Below, piece by piece: positions 25,327 through 37,810 of a stretch of DNA of 64,000 bases (position 1 is the first letter of the stretch; the number at the start of each line of letters is the position of its first letter). Source of the stretch: Albula goreensis (Eukaryota; Chordata; Actinopteri; Albuliformes; Albulidae). Where the stretch lies: the NCBI GenBank assembly GCA_022829145.1, contig CM040743.1, forward strand, positions 29,129,646-29,193,645. Reading direction: 5' to 3'. The notes under the pieces are model-generated. The model worked only from the letters and a program-made list of their open reading frames with translations, ran no database searches and had not been told where the DNA came from. The translations under genes and the position numbers were made by a program.

Positions 25327-26025
25327 TATTCACACTGCATGCCTTTTTGAAAATGTCAGCGCCTTTTTACCCCATTGTTTTCAATGGTTTTCTTGCAACA
25401 GGCACGTCTCCTCCAGACTACTTACCTACTGTTTTTGCTGCAGTCTTTTTAGAGGCACCCTCAATTTGAAAACATTGTTTGAACATTAGCTGCGTGGGCG
25501 TGTTATGTCATTGTAACCTTCTGGTCAACTGACCAATCAAATCAACCATGAGGAGCCTAGCTTTGAGGAGAAGCTGTTCGCAAGTCTGGTGCTGAAGAAA
25601 AGGTGAACAACTGCTTAAAAACTGTCAACTGTCAACAAAAAACATTATCCACTATGGATGAAAAACTTATTTTGGCAGTGTCTGAAAATCCATGTTTATT
25701 TGATTTAAACAACAATTCTTATTTTGATTGATCTAAAAATAGTATCGCCTGGCGGGAAAAGAACAGTGTAGCGCAGATCCCCGGTGAGTAACGTTAATGT
25801 TACCTATCTAGCTATCACTAGCAAACTATTCGATAGTTAGCAAACATTTTAAAATCACAAAGTGATCCGCGTTTTTCACATCAACTTGCTAAATTGTAGC
25901 CCAGCGAAGAACGCGTCACTCCTTGCGCTCAAAGTGCTCTTTCTCTCTGTGTACAACAGATGTGCACTCCTGCGCCTCGCGTCTGAGAGTAAAAAAAAGA
26001 AGTGTGTGCAGTGTGAGCACAGTCT
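25327..26025 (+). mobile_element. Harbinger-like DNA transposon derivative with MADF exon
   Basis: The left end reads TATTCACACTGCATGCCTTT. The reverse complement of the right end reads GCTCACACTGCACACACTTC. Both then run through T-rich text to TCAGCGC or TCAGACGCG, so the ends form imperfect terminal inverted repeats. Between them lies one MADF-type exon (25654-25783) with a splice donor and nothing of a transposase. A MADF/Myb-like DNA-binding partner protein is known in PIF/Harbinger transposons, so this looks like an internally deleted non-autonomous copy. Exact ends and target-site duplication were not resolved. Confidence 0.6.
25654..25783 (+). pseudogene. First exon of a MADF-domain protein, decayed
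   Basis: The ATG at 25654 opens MDEKLILAVSENPCLFDL, then N-rich text and SYFD, a stop, and IAWREKNSVAQIPG. This follows the start of known MADF domains: an E-x-L-I-x-A-V helix, a hydrophobic L-F/Y-D step, a Y-x-D step and W-x-E before a helix ending IPG. One in-frame TGA (25729-25731) breaks it. The frame ends inside the glycine codon at a GTGAGT donor (25784), so a spliced second exon would be expected, but none is present within the element. MADF domains bind DNA. It lies inside the inverted-repeat element and is therefore transposon-derived rather than a host gene. Confidence 0.6.
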
Positions 26026-26059
26026 TAATCCCACGTGGAACGGCTAGGGATCGGTGAAG

Positions 26060-26260
26060 GCTTCCTGTCCTGATTTAACAAGGTCTCCTTATTTGAACTG
26101 TAATTAAAGCCTTCTTTCATTAACCATATTGACTTTCTCCACCTTTCATCGAATGTGAGTCTTCGCCTGCCTTCTTATTCATAACCAGGCTAAGCAGGAT
26201 TAGATTTAAATTGCTGAATATCATTAAATGTTGACTTTGCATTAAACAGAGTGTTCGTAA
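26060..26260. other. CNE-like block (inference)
   Basis: Unique text with spaced AT cores (GTAATTAAAGCC, CATTAACC, GGATTAGATTTAAATTG) and no open frame. The GGATTA is a bicoid/OTX-type core. Conservation is untested. Confidence 0.35.
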
Positions 26261-26821
26261 GAGGGAAAAAAAGAAAATAACATCCACGGTCATCTACATT
26301 AAAGGTTCACTTAGACACCCTGTGGAGGTATTCAAAGAAGCACTACACTAAAAGCCATATTAATATGTTATAATAATAACAGCATGGTGTAACAGCATGG
26401 CTCTATGTGCACATAACGGTAGTGCAATTGAATTAAGGCTATCATGTCTCCTTGTATATGTTCAAGCAGCCGGCTCACCTTGCACTTCACACCAGTACAT
26501 TGACATTTGATTGACAGCTGACATCATGTCCGTCATTAGCCTGTATCTCATCCTATTCTTGCTTTTTAGGTAAAACAGATTTTGTAATATTATAAAAAAC
26601 ATTGCATTTGTGCGGAACATCACTTGAGCATCTATAGTGTACAGTACTGATGAAACTACCCAGAAGAGATGTTTTTTTTTCCCCACACATGGCATTTATT
26701 TCAAATGTCATGAATGTTCAGTGACACCTTCTGGCTTCCCCCATAATTCCTTGCAGTCTTTCTGTTTTAATGAAAACAGACCTTGCTGGTTTTGCTCTCA
26801 TATGTGGGCCCATCAGGATTA
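26261..26821. other. Unique AT-rich sequence, no gene seen
   Basis: No element or gene recognised; contains a small AACAGCATGG direct repeat near 26380. Confidence 0.5.
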
Positions 26822-26860
26822 GTTAAGTAAACGATTAGTTTCATTAATCATTTACTTAAC
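26822..26860. repeat. 17-bp stem, 5-base loop hairpin
   Basis: GTTAAGTAAACGATTAG (26822-26838) and TTAATCATTTACTTAAC (26844-26860) are reverse complements except for two positions, separated by TTTCA. Both mismatches would be G-U pairs in one RNA strand. No T-run follows that would mark a pol III terminator. Confidence 0.8.
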
Positions 26861-27853
26861 ATTAGACCTGACAGCATGTGGTCGGATTTAATCATCGTGC
26901 ATGCAAGTTAGTGTGACGATTAAGGATACATAAAACAACTACAGACCTCTGGTTGAACTGCTCGAGTCCAAGAACATTATGCTGGTGTATTCATCAAGGA
27001 AGCTAACTTACAACGTTCATTCCAACAAAATGAACCGCAGAGCGTAGCAACCTACCTATTATTTGTAAAGCTTTTTTTACTCCATCCGAGAATACAGTAT
27101 TACACATACATTGTTTATTCATCAATAGTTTATATGGTTTATCATCACTTCTGCCGAAGTGTGAACAAAATGACAATCAAATTGAATGCACTATTTGAAA
27201 ATTAGATGGATCATTTCAAACGGAGACAATTACTGGGATAAAACTATTTTCTCTCTCTGGATTAATGCAGAATGAATGAAATGCATGTTTAATTTGTTTC
27301 TATTTACACGCCTTATTGCATTTACTTTCCTTTCCATCCTCTTCGAAACAAAAATGAATTACACATTTCTGATTATTCCTATCTTACAGTATCTACATCT
27401 TTCATGGGAGACCAAAACAATTTTAGCACGCATTTTTAAACAGATCCACCTTTTCTTCCTATTATTCTGTCTCCCAACCTCTTGCACAACTCACAGTCAC
27501 AACAGTACACTAGCTAACATTCTGGAATGCTAAGAAACAAGGGAGGCTAATTCAGACAGTCTGCAGGCCTCTACTATAGGGGCTCTGTTGAGTAAACTAA
27601 ATGGGAGTACCCTGCCGACTCCCTAGTCCACCGTCCATTACGGCTCAATTCTGTATCGCCTCATGCCGCTTCCCAGCCACAGTCAATGGTCAGGATTTCA
27701 TCTCAACAATATGCCTCGCCACAGCAAGTAGCTCAGTTGGGTACAGTGCAGGAGCCTGAACAGACACAGAATTGTACACATTGCTAAGCTTGAACTGTAA
27801 TACCAAAGAATTGTTATGATTTACGTTTTTCTTCAGTGTCATTGTGATTAGGT
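26861..27853. other. Unique AT-rich sequence, no gene seen
   Basis: No supported gene. TAGCTCAGTTGGGTA at 27729-27743 matches a tRNA A box, but no B box follows, so no SINE or tRNA is called. Confidence 0.45.
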
Positions 27854-28053
27854 CAGTGGACCAGAGTCCTGGTCCTGAAGAACCAAAGGGTCTGCAAAAT
27901 CATATAATTTACCAAAACTGGCACAACCTGTTCAGCCCAGGTGAGGTAAGTTTATTGTGTAATCAACAGCTTTCTTTCATTAAGCAGGTGCTGAGTAACA
28001 ACAAAAATCTAGTATGCCCTATGGCTGTACAGGACCAGGACTGAGGACCACTG
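27854..28053. mobile_element. hAT-like MITE, 200 bp
   Basis: The left end CAGTGGACCAGAGTCCTGGT and the reverse complement of the right end CAGTGGTCCTCAGTCCTGGT match at 17 of 20 bases, and the match continues a few bases further. CAGTGG-type ends and a short non-coding centre are usual for hAT MITEs. The flanks GATTAGGT and TGTTTGGT agree at five of eight positions, consistent with a decayed 8-bp target duplication. No transposase. Similar CCTGGTCCTG-ended elements are common in fish genomes (recalled, not searched). Confidence 0.75.
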
Positions 28054-29539
28054 TGTTTGGTCATGTCGAACTGTTGGGACAAGTCAGGGCAGGACAGAAT
28101 GGAAAAGACTAAACAGGCCTCTCTCCATCTACATTGACTTCTAATATTATACCACAATAATTTGTTCAAATAGGTGCAAAAAGGGATTTTAAACAGGCAT
28201 AATGTACATCTACCCAAAAGCACTTTCTTACAGGCATGTACATACAAATTCAAACAGTTGCAATTACAATGCAAGTATAACTACGTTACCATAATCCTAC
28301 AAGAGAAGTACTTCATATACCAACATTTTGACCATGGATGCCTATTCATGCACACATCAGTAATCTCTTTACAAAAACCCATTTACCAGACTCACTTTCC
28401 AGGTAAAATAGGATGAACTTTCAGGAATGAAGAGAGTGAAAACTGCAAAAAGCCATTTTAAATAGTTCCTGAGCATTTATCATGGAATCACATTGTAGCC
28501 CTATACCTCTTCCGGCCAGGATAAAGCTTGTCAGAATAATATAAGAGGCTGGTTTTCCGGGAACTGAAAATTGCGAGTTTTGTTTGCCTCCCTGATCATT
28601 GTTGCGTGTTGTTTAGTGGGTAGGCAGAAATAGACAGTAGGCATCAACTCTATTCAGTGCGGAATTAATTTGCTCCAGGCTCAGCCTGTACCACAGAGAG
28701 GCCATCTTACTTCATTGTGAGAGATGATAAAGCAAGCCTTTAGACAGATTCTTAATCTGCAAACTAAAGATGGTAGCAAGCTGCTTTCTACAGGCACATG
28801 AGTACTGCACCTTTTCATTGGGCTTAACTGTGACACTTCTGTGGTTTGATTATGCTACTATGCGTCATGGAATCACTGGGGAAAATGCTCTGCATTAAGG
28901 GAGGGCTCTCTAGTTCCTGGAGAAAAATATAATACAAATATAACATCCACGCTGGGCTAAACATCGAAATAAAGCAAAACAAATAATATGATCTAAATTA
29001 AATGGAAAAATTTTGAGTTTTGAGTGGCAGACAAGATCGACAAGATATATTGACCATGGACCCTGTAAGCACCTATGGTCAACAGAATAGATGTTTGCAT
29101 AACCAGCTGATGTATAGTCACGGGTATGATCCTGGGCTATGTCATTGATGGATTATGACAGCAGGTCTGCAGTGGCATGCCACAAATGGATTTGTCCCAA
29201 CAAGAGGAGTGGCTTTTGTTTTCATTTTTCACGATGGCATTTGGTCTTATGTGTTATGCAGTAAATTGGAAGAGAGCGAACACGTCCTCTCTTTCATAGT
29301 TGAACACAGAAAAACATGGCAACCTTCAATTAATATACTGATTAATTATCTCAACTAGTCATTTACTGTTACTTCAGTCATCAAATTGATGATGTAATAA
29401 TAAACTGTGAGCAGGCAAGGTTATTTTTTAAGATTGAGATTTGAGATAAACCAGTTATATTTAATATATGCAGCTTTGGTTTTTTTTTTTTTTAACAAAA
29501 CACAAAGGAGAATGTCACTTCCAGCTGTGTAACTGCCTG
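28054..29539. other. Unique non-coding sequence, no gene seen
   Basis: No supported gene, transposon end or RNA. A T run is present near 29480. Confidence 0.5.
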
Positions 29540-29840
29540 GAAAAGAATTCGATGCTCAAGCTGATTGCAAAACCATAGAGCTGTCATCAATGCTTGGGGA
29601 GTTAAAGGGAGAGGATTTTTAATCTGCCACCGCAGGCTCGCTAATCAGCGCAGGTTGAAAGCTTGGGAGGTCAAAGAGCAAATCAGCATCAGCAATGAAA
29701 TACCCCTCCACCTTCATCCCGTCAATTACAGCGACGCTTAAAATTTCTGAATCCGCCATTAATCAGCATTAGCCAAACTCCAGTGCCTCTCCTCTGAAGA
29801 CATCTTGCCATCTTTGTGGTAAATGGAAATAGAGGGTTGA
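29540..29840. other. CNE-like block (inference)
   Basis: Dense unique text with TTTTTAATCTGCC, GCTAATCAGCG, GCAAATCAGCATCAGC, CATTAATCAGCATTAGCC and GTCAATTACAG. Several TAAT or AATCA cores spaced over 300 bp suggest clustered homeodomain sites. No open frame. Conservation is untested. Confidence 0.4.
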
Positions 29841-32800
29841 TATTGACCCTGCTAGCTTTAGTGGCCCACGAATGGCGAGCAATGGGTGCAGCTGTAGGAC
29901 TGCATGAGTTATATGACCCGCTACTGTACAGTCAACGCAAGGCAGCTGAGAATGTCAGTTCTCACTAATCAGTTGTTAAAACTCAAGGCAAAATGGGTGA
30001 ATGATCTTACCCCTAGCAGAATGCCATAGTCATATTCCTGGCTCTCCCACCTTTTTATTCCTATGTCATGGCATGTGCAGGAGAATTTCTCATTTCTGAA
30101 CCTCGGTTTACAGTTTTTACACTTGACAGTTCCAATGATACTATAATGATATGATTATGACCACTACAACCTGTGTTTTGTGTTGAAAACATAACACACA
30201 ACAAGAGAAACACAATCAACCTGCAACAGTGTCTTCACAGTGAAAATATTATATCCATGTGATATAATTCCTTACTGAAAAGTTTGTCTCTTCACTTCAT
30301 ATTCTGTTAATAAAGAACAAGTGTTTCTATCTTACTCTTCTGAAAACACAAAAACACAAATGTAACGAAGGTATCATTTCTAGGACACAATATACTGAAT
30401 ATGCTGGAAGAGTGTACGTACTTCAGCTGCAATGCTCCTTACAAATAAATTCATTTTTAAACTGATAATTTTTCAATATAAACAACTATCTAGTTACTGT
30501 ATTCCCTGATGATTGAATGAGCACATTAGAAGAACAGTCCCTCCGGGAGTTTATGGATGGCTGGCGTACTGGTGGAAGCCTTTCCTAGGACAGGTTTTCC
30601 CTGCCCTCAGAGCACAGCTCTGCGGACGGCTGTCCGAGTGCCAGGCCCAGCTCCCCGCGTGGTTCTGGCTGTCTCTTCACCGAGCTCTCCACCGTACCTC
30701 TGAGCAATGCTGTCCTTCTCCCCTTTCTGTTTGAGTGTTGCGATGTCTCTGGATTCCGCTGCCCGTGTTCTCCCTCTTTCCTCTAAGCTACAGCGGCAGA
30801 GTCTGCGACGACGGTACAGGGGCTCACTTAATCACCTTATATTCACATGTGCCATCTCAGGAGAAAAAGGTTATCCTTTAAAGCACATTATCTGCACCCG
30901 TGTACATCTGGAGAATATCTTGCTGTGTGCTTATTCTTCCTCCAACCTGCAATGCATAAACAGGATTTTCCTCACTTTCTGGCAGTGAGGCCTCCTGCAT
31001 TGCCTTGCACACTTTGAACAAGCCAAGATTCTAAGTAATTCAGAAATAAGAAAAGGGAGAGCGAGTTAAAAGAAAAAAACAAAAAAAACAACTAAGTTTT
31101 GATCACTGTATCGACAAAAGCACTTGTTTCATAGATGTCCTTGATTTGATATGATCTAGCAGCAGTTGCTATAGTTTATTTGCTGAGTGATCATACATGA
31201 AAGGTGAAATCTCCACAGGGACTGGATCCTTCTTAACCTAATCATGTAGAAGGACTAATAAATAATAACAGCGACAATCAAAACCACAGCTCGTTTTCCA
31301 CCTGTTTTTCTCAAAGCTTTAAAAATCATTGGTGGTGTGGAAGCCAGAAACTGAAGGGGGTGTGAAAGGGGATGTGGGGGGAGGGCAGGCTGGTGTTAAA
31401 AGACTCGCCTTTACACTGACAATATTCCAGACCCTGTGTCTCCTGGTCTCTTTGTTTGTAATTATACCTGATGTATCATTACCCCTGTGTGCGTTGCTGT
31501 CATTAAGACAAAGAAATCAAGGTTCTGATTTTTAGAAATTGATTGCCTTTAATTGAAAACGGGGGTCCTCAGCCTGATTTCAGAACAGGCACAGGATGTG
31601 CAATTGTTGTTATTTCGTTGCGCTCTCTGATTGACTGAAGCTGATTAAACTGTTAACTCACCTCACCTCCTGTCTTGCATCTGAACCAGCTCCCCAAGGT
31701 GGAAATTGAAACTAGCAGAGAACTATCTCCCACTCCCTAGGTCCAGCTGTGGTAGATTCCTACTTGTTAGAACGAAAATGATTTACTGTAAAGTGCACAA
31801 AGGCAAAGCTGGAGCACCACAGCAAATATAACTGTCAGTGAGCTGGTGATCCTTATTCAAACCGACACTCATATTAACCACGCAAAGTGATCAAAACAGG
31901 CTTCAAATAAATAACATATAAAGGTGAGCTCTCCACTTCTCATGTTTTAGCACACCAGCTGAAACTGTTCAGAAAAAATGGCACCAGTGCTTGCAGATAG
32001 ACTAAACCGTTAGCGAGGCATAAGCCAAGGCAATGTTAGGTAGGAGAATAAATCCGATTACAGGAAAACACTAAGCTAAACTGGATTTGTTTAGCCTATG
32101 TGATAGCTTGGACAAATGCGCAAGGCTTAGTTTGTGTTGCTAAAGGTTGTGTGGGTGGTTCTGATCCATCGATCCTTGGAAGACCTTCGGCAGGAGGCCC
32201 CCGCCCCTCCCCGGTTCTGCCATTTTCATTTCAGTGTGAGATCTCTATCGCTGGCCACACTTTGCATGCTGTCTCTTGTAGCTGTTCTCTTCCTCTCACT
32301 GCGACTCTGAAAACCAAGGCTGGCTTTCATGTGCTGAAAATAGCGACTTGGTAAATTCAGGGGCCCCTGATAGAAAGTTAATGGAGTAGCTGGGAGGGAG
32401 GAGGGGTTATTGCAACACTTCTTCAGTCTCTGTAATGGATGCTTTCTTAAAGGTTTCTTTTCTTCGGCGCTGTGACATGCATTCAAACTCAGTGTGGTGT
32501 GTAGCATTGCTATTTCCCAGAGCAAAGCACCCGGCTGTGGCCCACGGTTCACACCCACGCAGGTACAATATCCTCACTGCACCTTCCATTGCCTCTCGAA
32601 CTATTCTAGAATCAGTAGCAACCACCATTCAATCCCCTTACAAAGTTGATTGTGCTATAATCACCCCCAGATTCTCTAGCATTATCCAAGAAAGGCATGA
32701 GGCTGTGGGCATATTCTCCCCTTGCCTTTCAACAACAGACACCAAATATATAAAAGACTGCATGCGCATGCCAAATCATTGTGTTGGGAGGGCCTCAGAC

Positions 32801-34039
32801 AGCGCTGCATCAATCACTGCAAACAGCACATCATTAATCAAACCTGACCTCATATTAAGATATGTCAGATTTAGTACATACATTGCTCTATCACCAATAT
32901 AGATTTTATCCTAATTCTTCATAGCAGTGTGCATATATATAACATTACCTGCCAGTAAATGACAGTGATGGAATGTGCTAGGTTGCCCGTTTCGGGTTTT
33001 GGCGAGGACTTATTTACACAGCCTACGGATAAGCATTGCAACGTTCCATCATATTGCAGGCGCACAGCAGCTAATCATAACTCCCGCATTCACAAACAAA
33101 CAAATGATCAATTCTGGTTGAAAGCCAGAAACCAGAGCATGGGAGCCTGTATAAGTGTGGGGGGGTTCCGCTTATAAAATAAATAAATAAATCAATAAAA
33201 ATTAAATAAATGAAGCTCGCTGTGTCCCATCTTCCTGGACCTACCCAATCCTGGTAATGCCTCACTCTCGCAAAATCCTGAGGATTTTAAATAAGCCAGT
33301 GATTCAGGCTAAAAAAGCTTTTCTGAGACCCCGCTAAAACTCAGTATATGGGAGAGTAACTGGAAAATAGCTAGAACTGAATATTTTAATCCAGTTGCAG
33401 ACTGCATAATTATTCATTAGAGCCCACTGAATTTCATCTCTGTGCATTACCAAAGCTCTTAGAAGTGAATTGTTATTCTTGTGGAAAGTACCATTAGGTT
33501 CATTTAATTAGGTATACCATGGTCACAGTAAGTGTGTTTCCCTCCTTTAGAAACTGAAAACAAATAAAAAAAAGTGGCAAAAAATGACCCTCAATTTGCT
33601 TTCTCTTGAGGTGTTTCAAAAGACCCAAAGTCTCTGTCACATTGTCAAACAGTTTTATTATCACTGCTTTATAAGCAGAGGAAAAAAGAGAACTTCAAAA
33701 ACTCAGAGGCCAGCTGCCTTTGCAGATCTTATGGTTGAAACAGCCAAATCGAGGTTGCTTTTCACACAGCCTCTGGCCGACCAATCAGGATGCTTAAGAA
33801 CATAAAAGCGTTTTTTGAGTGCGCTTTTAAAGACTTTGAAATGAGACAGAGACAAATAGAGGGAAGAGCGGATCGAACATGGACTCCTGATAACGGCAGG
33901 CCCTTGGAACAGAGGCACTTGTGTGTTGACTTGTTCTGATTGCTGGAAGCTGTCGTTTGGCCCGAGAGTGACAGGTTGCCTCCAAATTCAGCTGGGGAAC
34001 AGGGGTGGGGGGTGCGGGTTGCTGAAAAGGTGCCACTAC
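29841..34039. other. Unique non-coding sequence, no gene seen
   Basis: A GC-richer patch at about 30540-30800 has overlapping open frames on the plus strand with no domain. The 155-codon plus-strand frame 32435-32902 has no recognisable domain and is probably chance. A short (AAAT)n run lies at 33174-33213. Confidence 0.45.
33174..33213. repeat. (AAAT)n simple repeat
   Basis: Imperfect AAAT/AATA units across about 40 bp. Low complexity. Confidence 0.8.
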
Positions 34040-34350
34040 ATCTTTCACCGACAGCAGTCAGAGAGGGCTTAATCTGACTCTTCCCAGCTCAGGGTGAACA
34101 CGCTGTCCGCTCTGATAACAGCTTCTAGAAATCCCACAAGCCCCTGATGTCCACGCCTTCATGACGGCTCCTCATACAATCATTAAAGCTGCCTCGTCTG
34201 ACAAAGGCCGGGCTGACCCCGTCTGTGGTTACCGGCGGGAGGGCGATCGCAAACACTTCCCAAACCCTCTGCCATGGTGGTCTGCAGCCCTCTACCCATG
34301 GGTGCAAAAATTCAGCATCCTGAAGTGCACGGCACTTCAAACAATTCCCC
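34040..34350. other. CNE-like block (inference)
   Basis: GC-balanced unique text (CTCTGATAACAGCTTC, CAATCATTAAAGCTGCC, GTGGTTACCGGCGGG) set in AT-rich flanks. Open frames on both strands carry no domain. Possibly regulatory; conservation is untested. Confidence 0.3.
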
Positions 34351-36519
34351 TCCAAATGTCCTCACACAACCTTAAGCAATGAAACTGAGAGTGAGAACCC
34401 TGCTCTTTCAGCATAGAAAATAGCCTTCCAATTGTTAAGTCTGTCAACTTGTGAAGTGGTTACAAAGTGGCAGTGTCTGCCGATGTAACTCCATCCTGAT
34501 TGCATCTTTCGCAGTCTAGTATAATTGTGAGTCAATACACATCAGCCCGGGTTTGAGATCGCTATACAGAGGAGGCAGAAATCTAAACTATAAATGCATC
34601 ACTACACTCTTACTTATTAAATTTTCGTTGCTTGGTTAACAGTTCCACAATTCATTAGCTAAACAGTCCTTACCAGTCAATTACATTTGTCTTAATTCAT
34701 ATTCTGTTTGTCTCTTTTTTGTCATAAGTATCAAGTGATGATACAAGCAGTATAATATCTGCGATACTGACTTGAGACACCCTAAAGCATGCAATTTCAA
34801 TATGATTAGTTAATTTAATTAGACTCCACAAGTTAATCTTTCTTTCTGAATCTGATGCCCATTTCACAAAACGCTACAGTGTTCAACAAAGAAAATTATA
34901 CGAATGTATTTTCAAAAATGCATAGGCAATTGAGAAAAATCAACTCATATAGAAAAAGAACAAAGATTACAGATGAATGGTATTTACTTATGGCCATTGT
35001 TATAAGTTTGTTATAAGTGGTAGTTATGTACAAATTAGTACTAGTGATAAAACATATTTTGAAAATTATTTGCGCTCAAAGAGAAAATAAATTTTTATTA
35101 AATTAGCCCTTGGAGTATTGGCAATCCTTTGCGGACCTGTTGCTGAGATTCCCTGGAATAATAGCAAAAAAAATATATATATAAAACAAATATTTCAACA
35201 TATACTCCACAACTTTCCTCCACAACTGTGGTCTTACCAGGCTTAAATATCTTACCCCAGGCAGGTCACCTAACCATTGCTTCACCAAGGGAAAAAGTCA
35301 AAGGTACTTCATACCTGCTTAACCAACTGTGTTATATATTAAATCAGAAATTACATACCCAAGTGTTTAAGAACTATGTTTTTGTAACTGCTACACAATT
35401 ACACTTACACTCATATATTCCCCAATAACTCTTCTAACCTCCACCATGAAACAGTATCTTTTATTGACCAGTTATTTTCATGCCTTAGCAGACTGCTCCA
35501 AACTGAATAGTTGTTAACCACATTGTGAGTAGCAACATTTATTTATTTTTTGAAAAGTAAGACCAAGGACAACTTCATCTCTGCAAAGTAAATGTTCTGC
35601 TTCCTAGACACACAGACACAAGCAACAGGATATCAATGCTTGTTAATGGTACAATATTTTCAATACCCCACTTTTTTGGTTGAGTTCGGATACATAGTTT
35701 CACGGAGGAGTTTTTGGAATATTTGAAAAATGCTACATGACAAGTTTAAATGACACAATTGCAAAAGATTAGATGACAAGGGAACTATTCACCCGGAGAC
35801 CCTGAGAACCATGTTATTTTCTATGGAAAAATAATAATAATAAGTTCAGGATGGAAAAAATACTCTTGAAATTTGTACTAATGGAAAACAGTCATTCATC
35901 ATTAGTTGATCATCAGTTTTATTCTGTCACATTAAGAGAAGTTTCACTACCCAAATTCAAAAGCCCATGTATATTTTGTCACGTTTTGAAACCATACTAT
36001 TTGGTATTTTGGTATTTTGTTGCATGCATACCATGAAATTCTCCAAAGTGGATAAAAAGAAACTGCTAACACTTGAGTTACAATTAAAAGAAAATTAATT
36101 CTGCCATTGGGCATAGAGTATACAGCTAATTTTCATGGGAGCTGATTAATCAGAACAAACAAAAACAGCGTGAAAGCAGTTGAAACAAATCAGTTATATT
36201 GAGGATGGCCCTCAAGGAAAAATAAAATTTCACAGACTTACCTATAAGACAGAGCCCATAGTCACCACAGCGAAGGAAAAAGGCACCATGTGGAAAGAAG
36301 ATAAAAAAGATTACATTGTTAGCATTTTTGGACTGCAAATCAGTAATGTTTATAATAAACATTGAGAATCTCTGACAGCTTGGTAAATGGAACCATTCTG
36401 TGTAATATGGACCTCCTTTAAAAACCGTTGACAGTTAAATCGAAGGATTTGATAGTGCAGAGGGTGCAATAAGGGTGCAGATGAGGACTCTGAAAATTGA
36501 AAAATGAACGCATCCTCAC
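34351..36519. other. Unique AT-rich sequence, no gene seen
   Basis: No supported feature beyond short AT runs. Confidence 0.5.
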
Positions 36520-37160
36520 ATGTGACAGGGAAAAAATATTGGAGAGGAAACATGAGGCACCAAGGGGCTTCCCAGAATTGAATTTTGAGCCATTAATGAA
36601 TTTATTTGAGAAACAAGAATTACATGCCCCAAACCAACATTGACTGGCGTGAAACTATGGATATTGAGCGTTTTACTGTTACATAAATCAAAATCGGCCA
36701 CGGGCGGCTCCCTGGCATCAGTGGGTTAGACCCAGACAAGGTATTGCCAGCATTCAGAAGTTTCAGAAGTTATTACATTTGCTGATTAGATTCACGAAAG
36801 AAATCAATACGCGCAAAACTAACCGTGCACATTCGGTGCGCTCGGCCTTTGTGCTTTGTGTTTATGAGCTGGAGGTGAATATTTTCTCAGCCGCAGAGTA
36901 CTCAACAGACCCTCTTAGCCAAGCAGAAAACATCATGAAGGCTTGGTCTTTGGTGACAATTTTGGATGCTACACAAGCTAGGCCCTCTCAAAAGCATACA
37001 GCAAAGCACTTGGCTGTTACATGATGGGCAGAGAAGAGCCTGCAGGTCTACTTGGCACTTAGTGTGCCAGCCTCGCTAATAGCCTGAAGAGTGTTAGCTG
37101 GTCCAAGATGGAACACGATTTGTGGGAGCACGTGGGCAAGTGAGATTTAAGGTCAAATTA
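36520..37160. other. CNE-like block (inference)
   Basis: Unique balanced text including GCTGATTAGATTCACG, GCCATTAATGAATTT and several CG dinucleotides, which are scarce elsewhere. No sustained open frame. Confidence 0.3.
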
Positions 37161-37609
37161 TAATAGGTTTTCATCATGGAGTATGTTTATATGAGTAATT
37201 TATAAAATGGATCTTTTTAAAGATCCAGTTTGAAATACAAAAAGACTGCAACATTATATATTCTGGACTTTACACGTGAAATATTCAAGGATATATGCAG
37301 CATAAATGGCTAGTTACTTATTTTTTAAACTATTATGGGAATGTTTATGCTTTTTTGCACTGCATATATTTTTTTGATCTAGTAAGGTATAACCACTGTT
37401 AGAAGTAACTGTAGCATAAATCATAGAAACCTATGTACTGTTTTGAAACTATTTATGTGTCGGTGAATGCATGCAAATGAATGTAACTTTGCATATATGG
37501 ACATGTGTGAGTGTCAATGCATGTGAATGTCTGTGCACGGGCAGGTGTGTGTGATGCATCTCCATGTAGAGGTCTGTGACAGTGTGTGTACATGGTGAGA
37601 ACCACATGG

Positions 37610-37810
37610 TGAGTCCCAGTGTCCGGAGGCTATGCTCATTTCTAATTGCTTTTATTCCAGTTAATGATCGCTTGTCCTTTTAATCTCTTTGTTTCCACAC
37701 AATTACCTCCTGGCTGGAGAGGTGCGTTGTGGATATGTCTCAGGGAAATAAACAACCTCAGCGCTGTTTAGTGCAGGTGCGCAGCAGATAAGCACGTCCT
37801 TTCAACTCAA
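37610..37810. other. Strong CNE-like block (inference)
   Basis: The text TTCTAATTGCTTTTATTCC, AGTTAATGATCGC, CACACAATTACCTCCTGGC and CAGGTGCGCAGCAGATAAGC combines homeodomain cores (TAATTG, AATTAC), an E-box (CAGGTG) and a GATA site (AGATAA). No open frame crosses it. Looks like an enhancer; conservation is untested. Confidence 0.4.

Noticed and set aside
27729-27743. tRNA A-box match TAGCTCAGTTGGGTA
   Set aside because: No B box or SINE body follows, so neither a tRNA nor a SINE can be supported.
32435-32902. 155-codon plus-strand open frame
   Set aside because: No domain, no splice-signal pattern, and overlapped by minus-strand frames of similar length.
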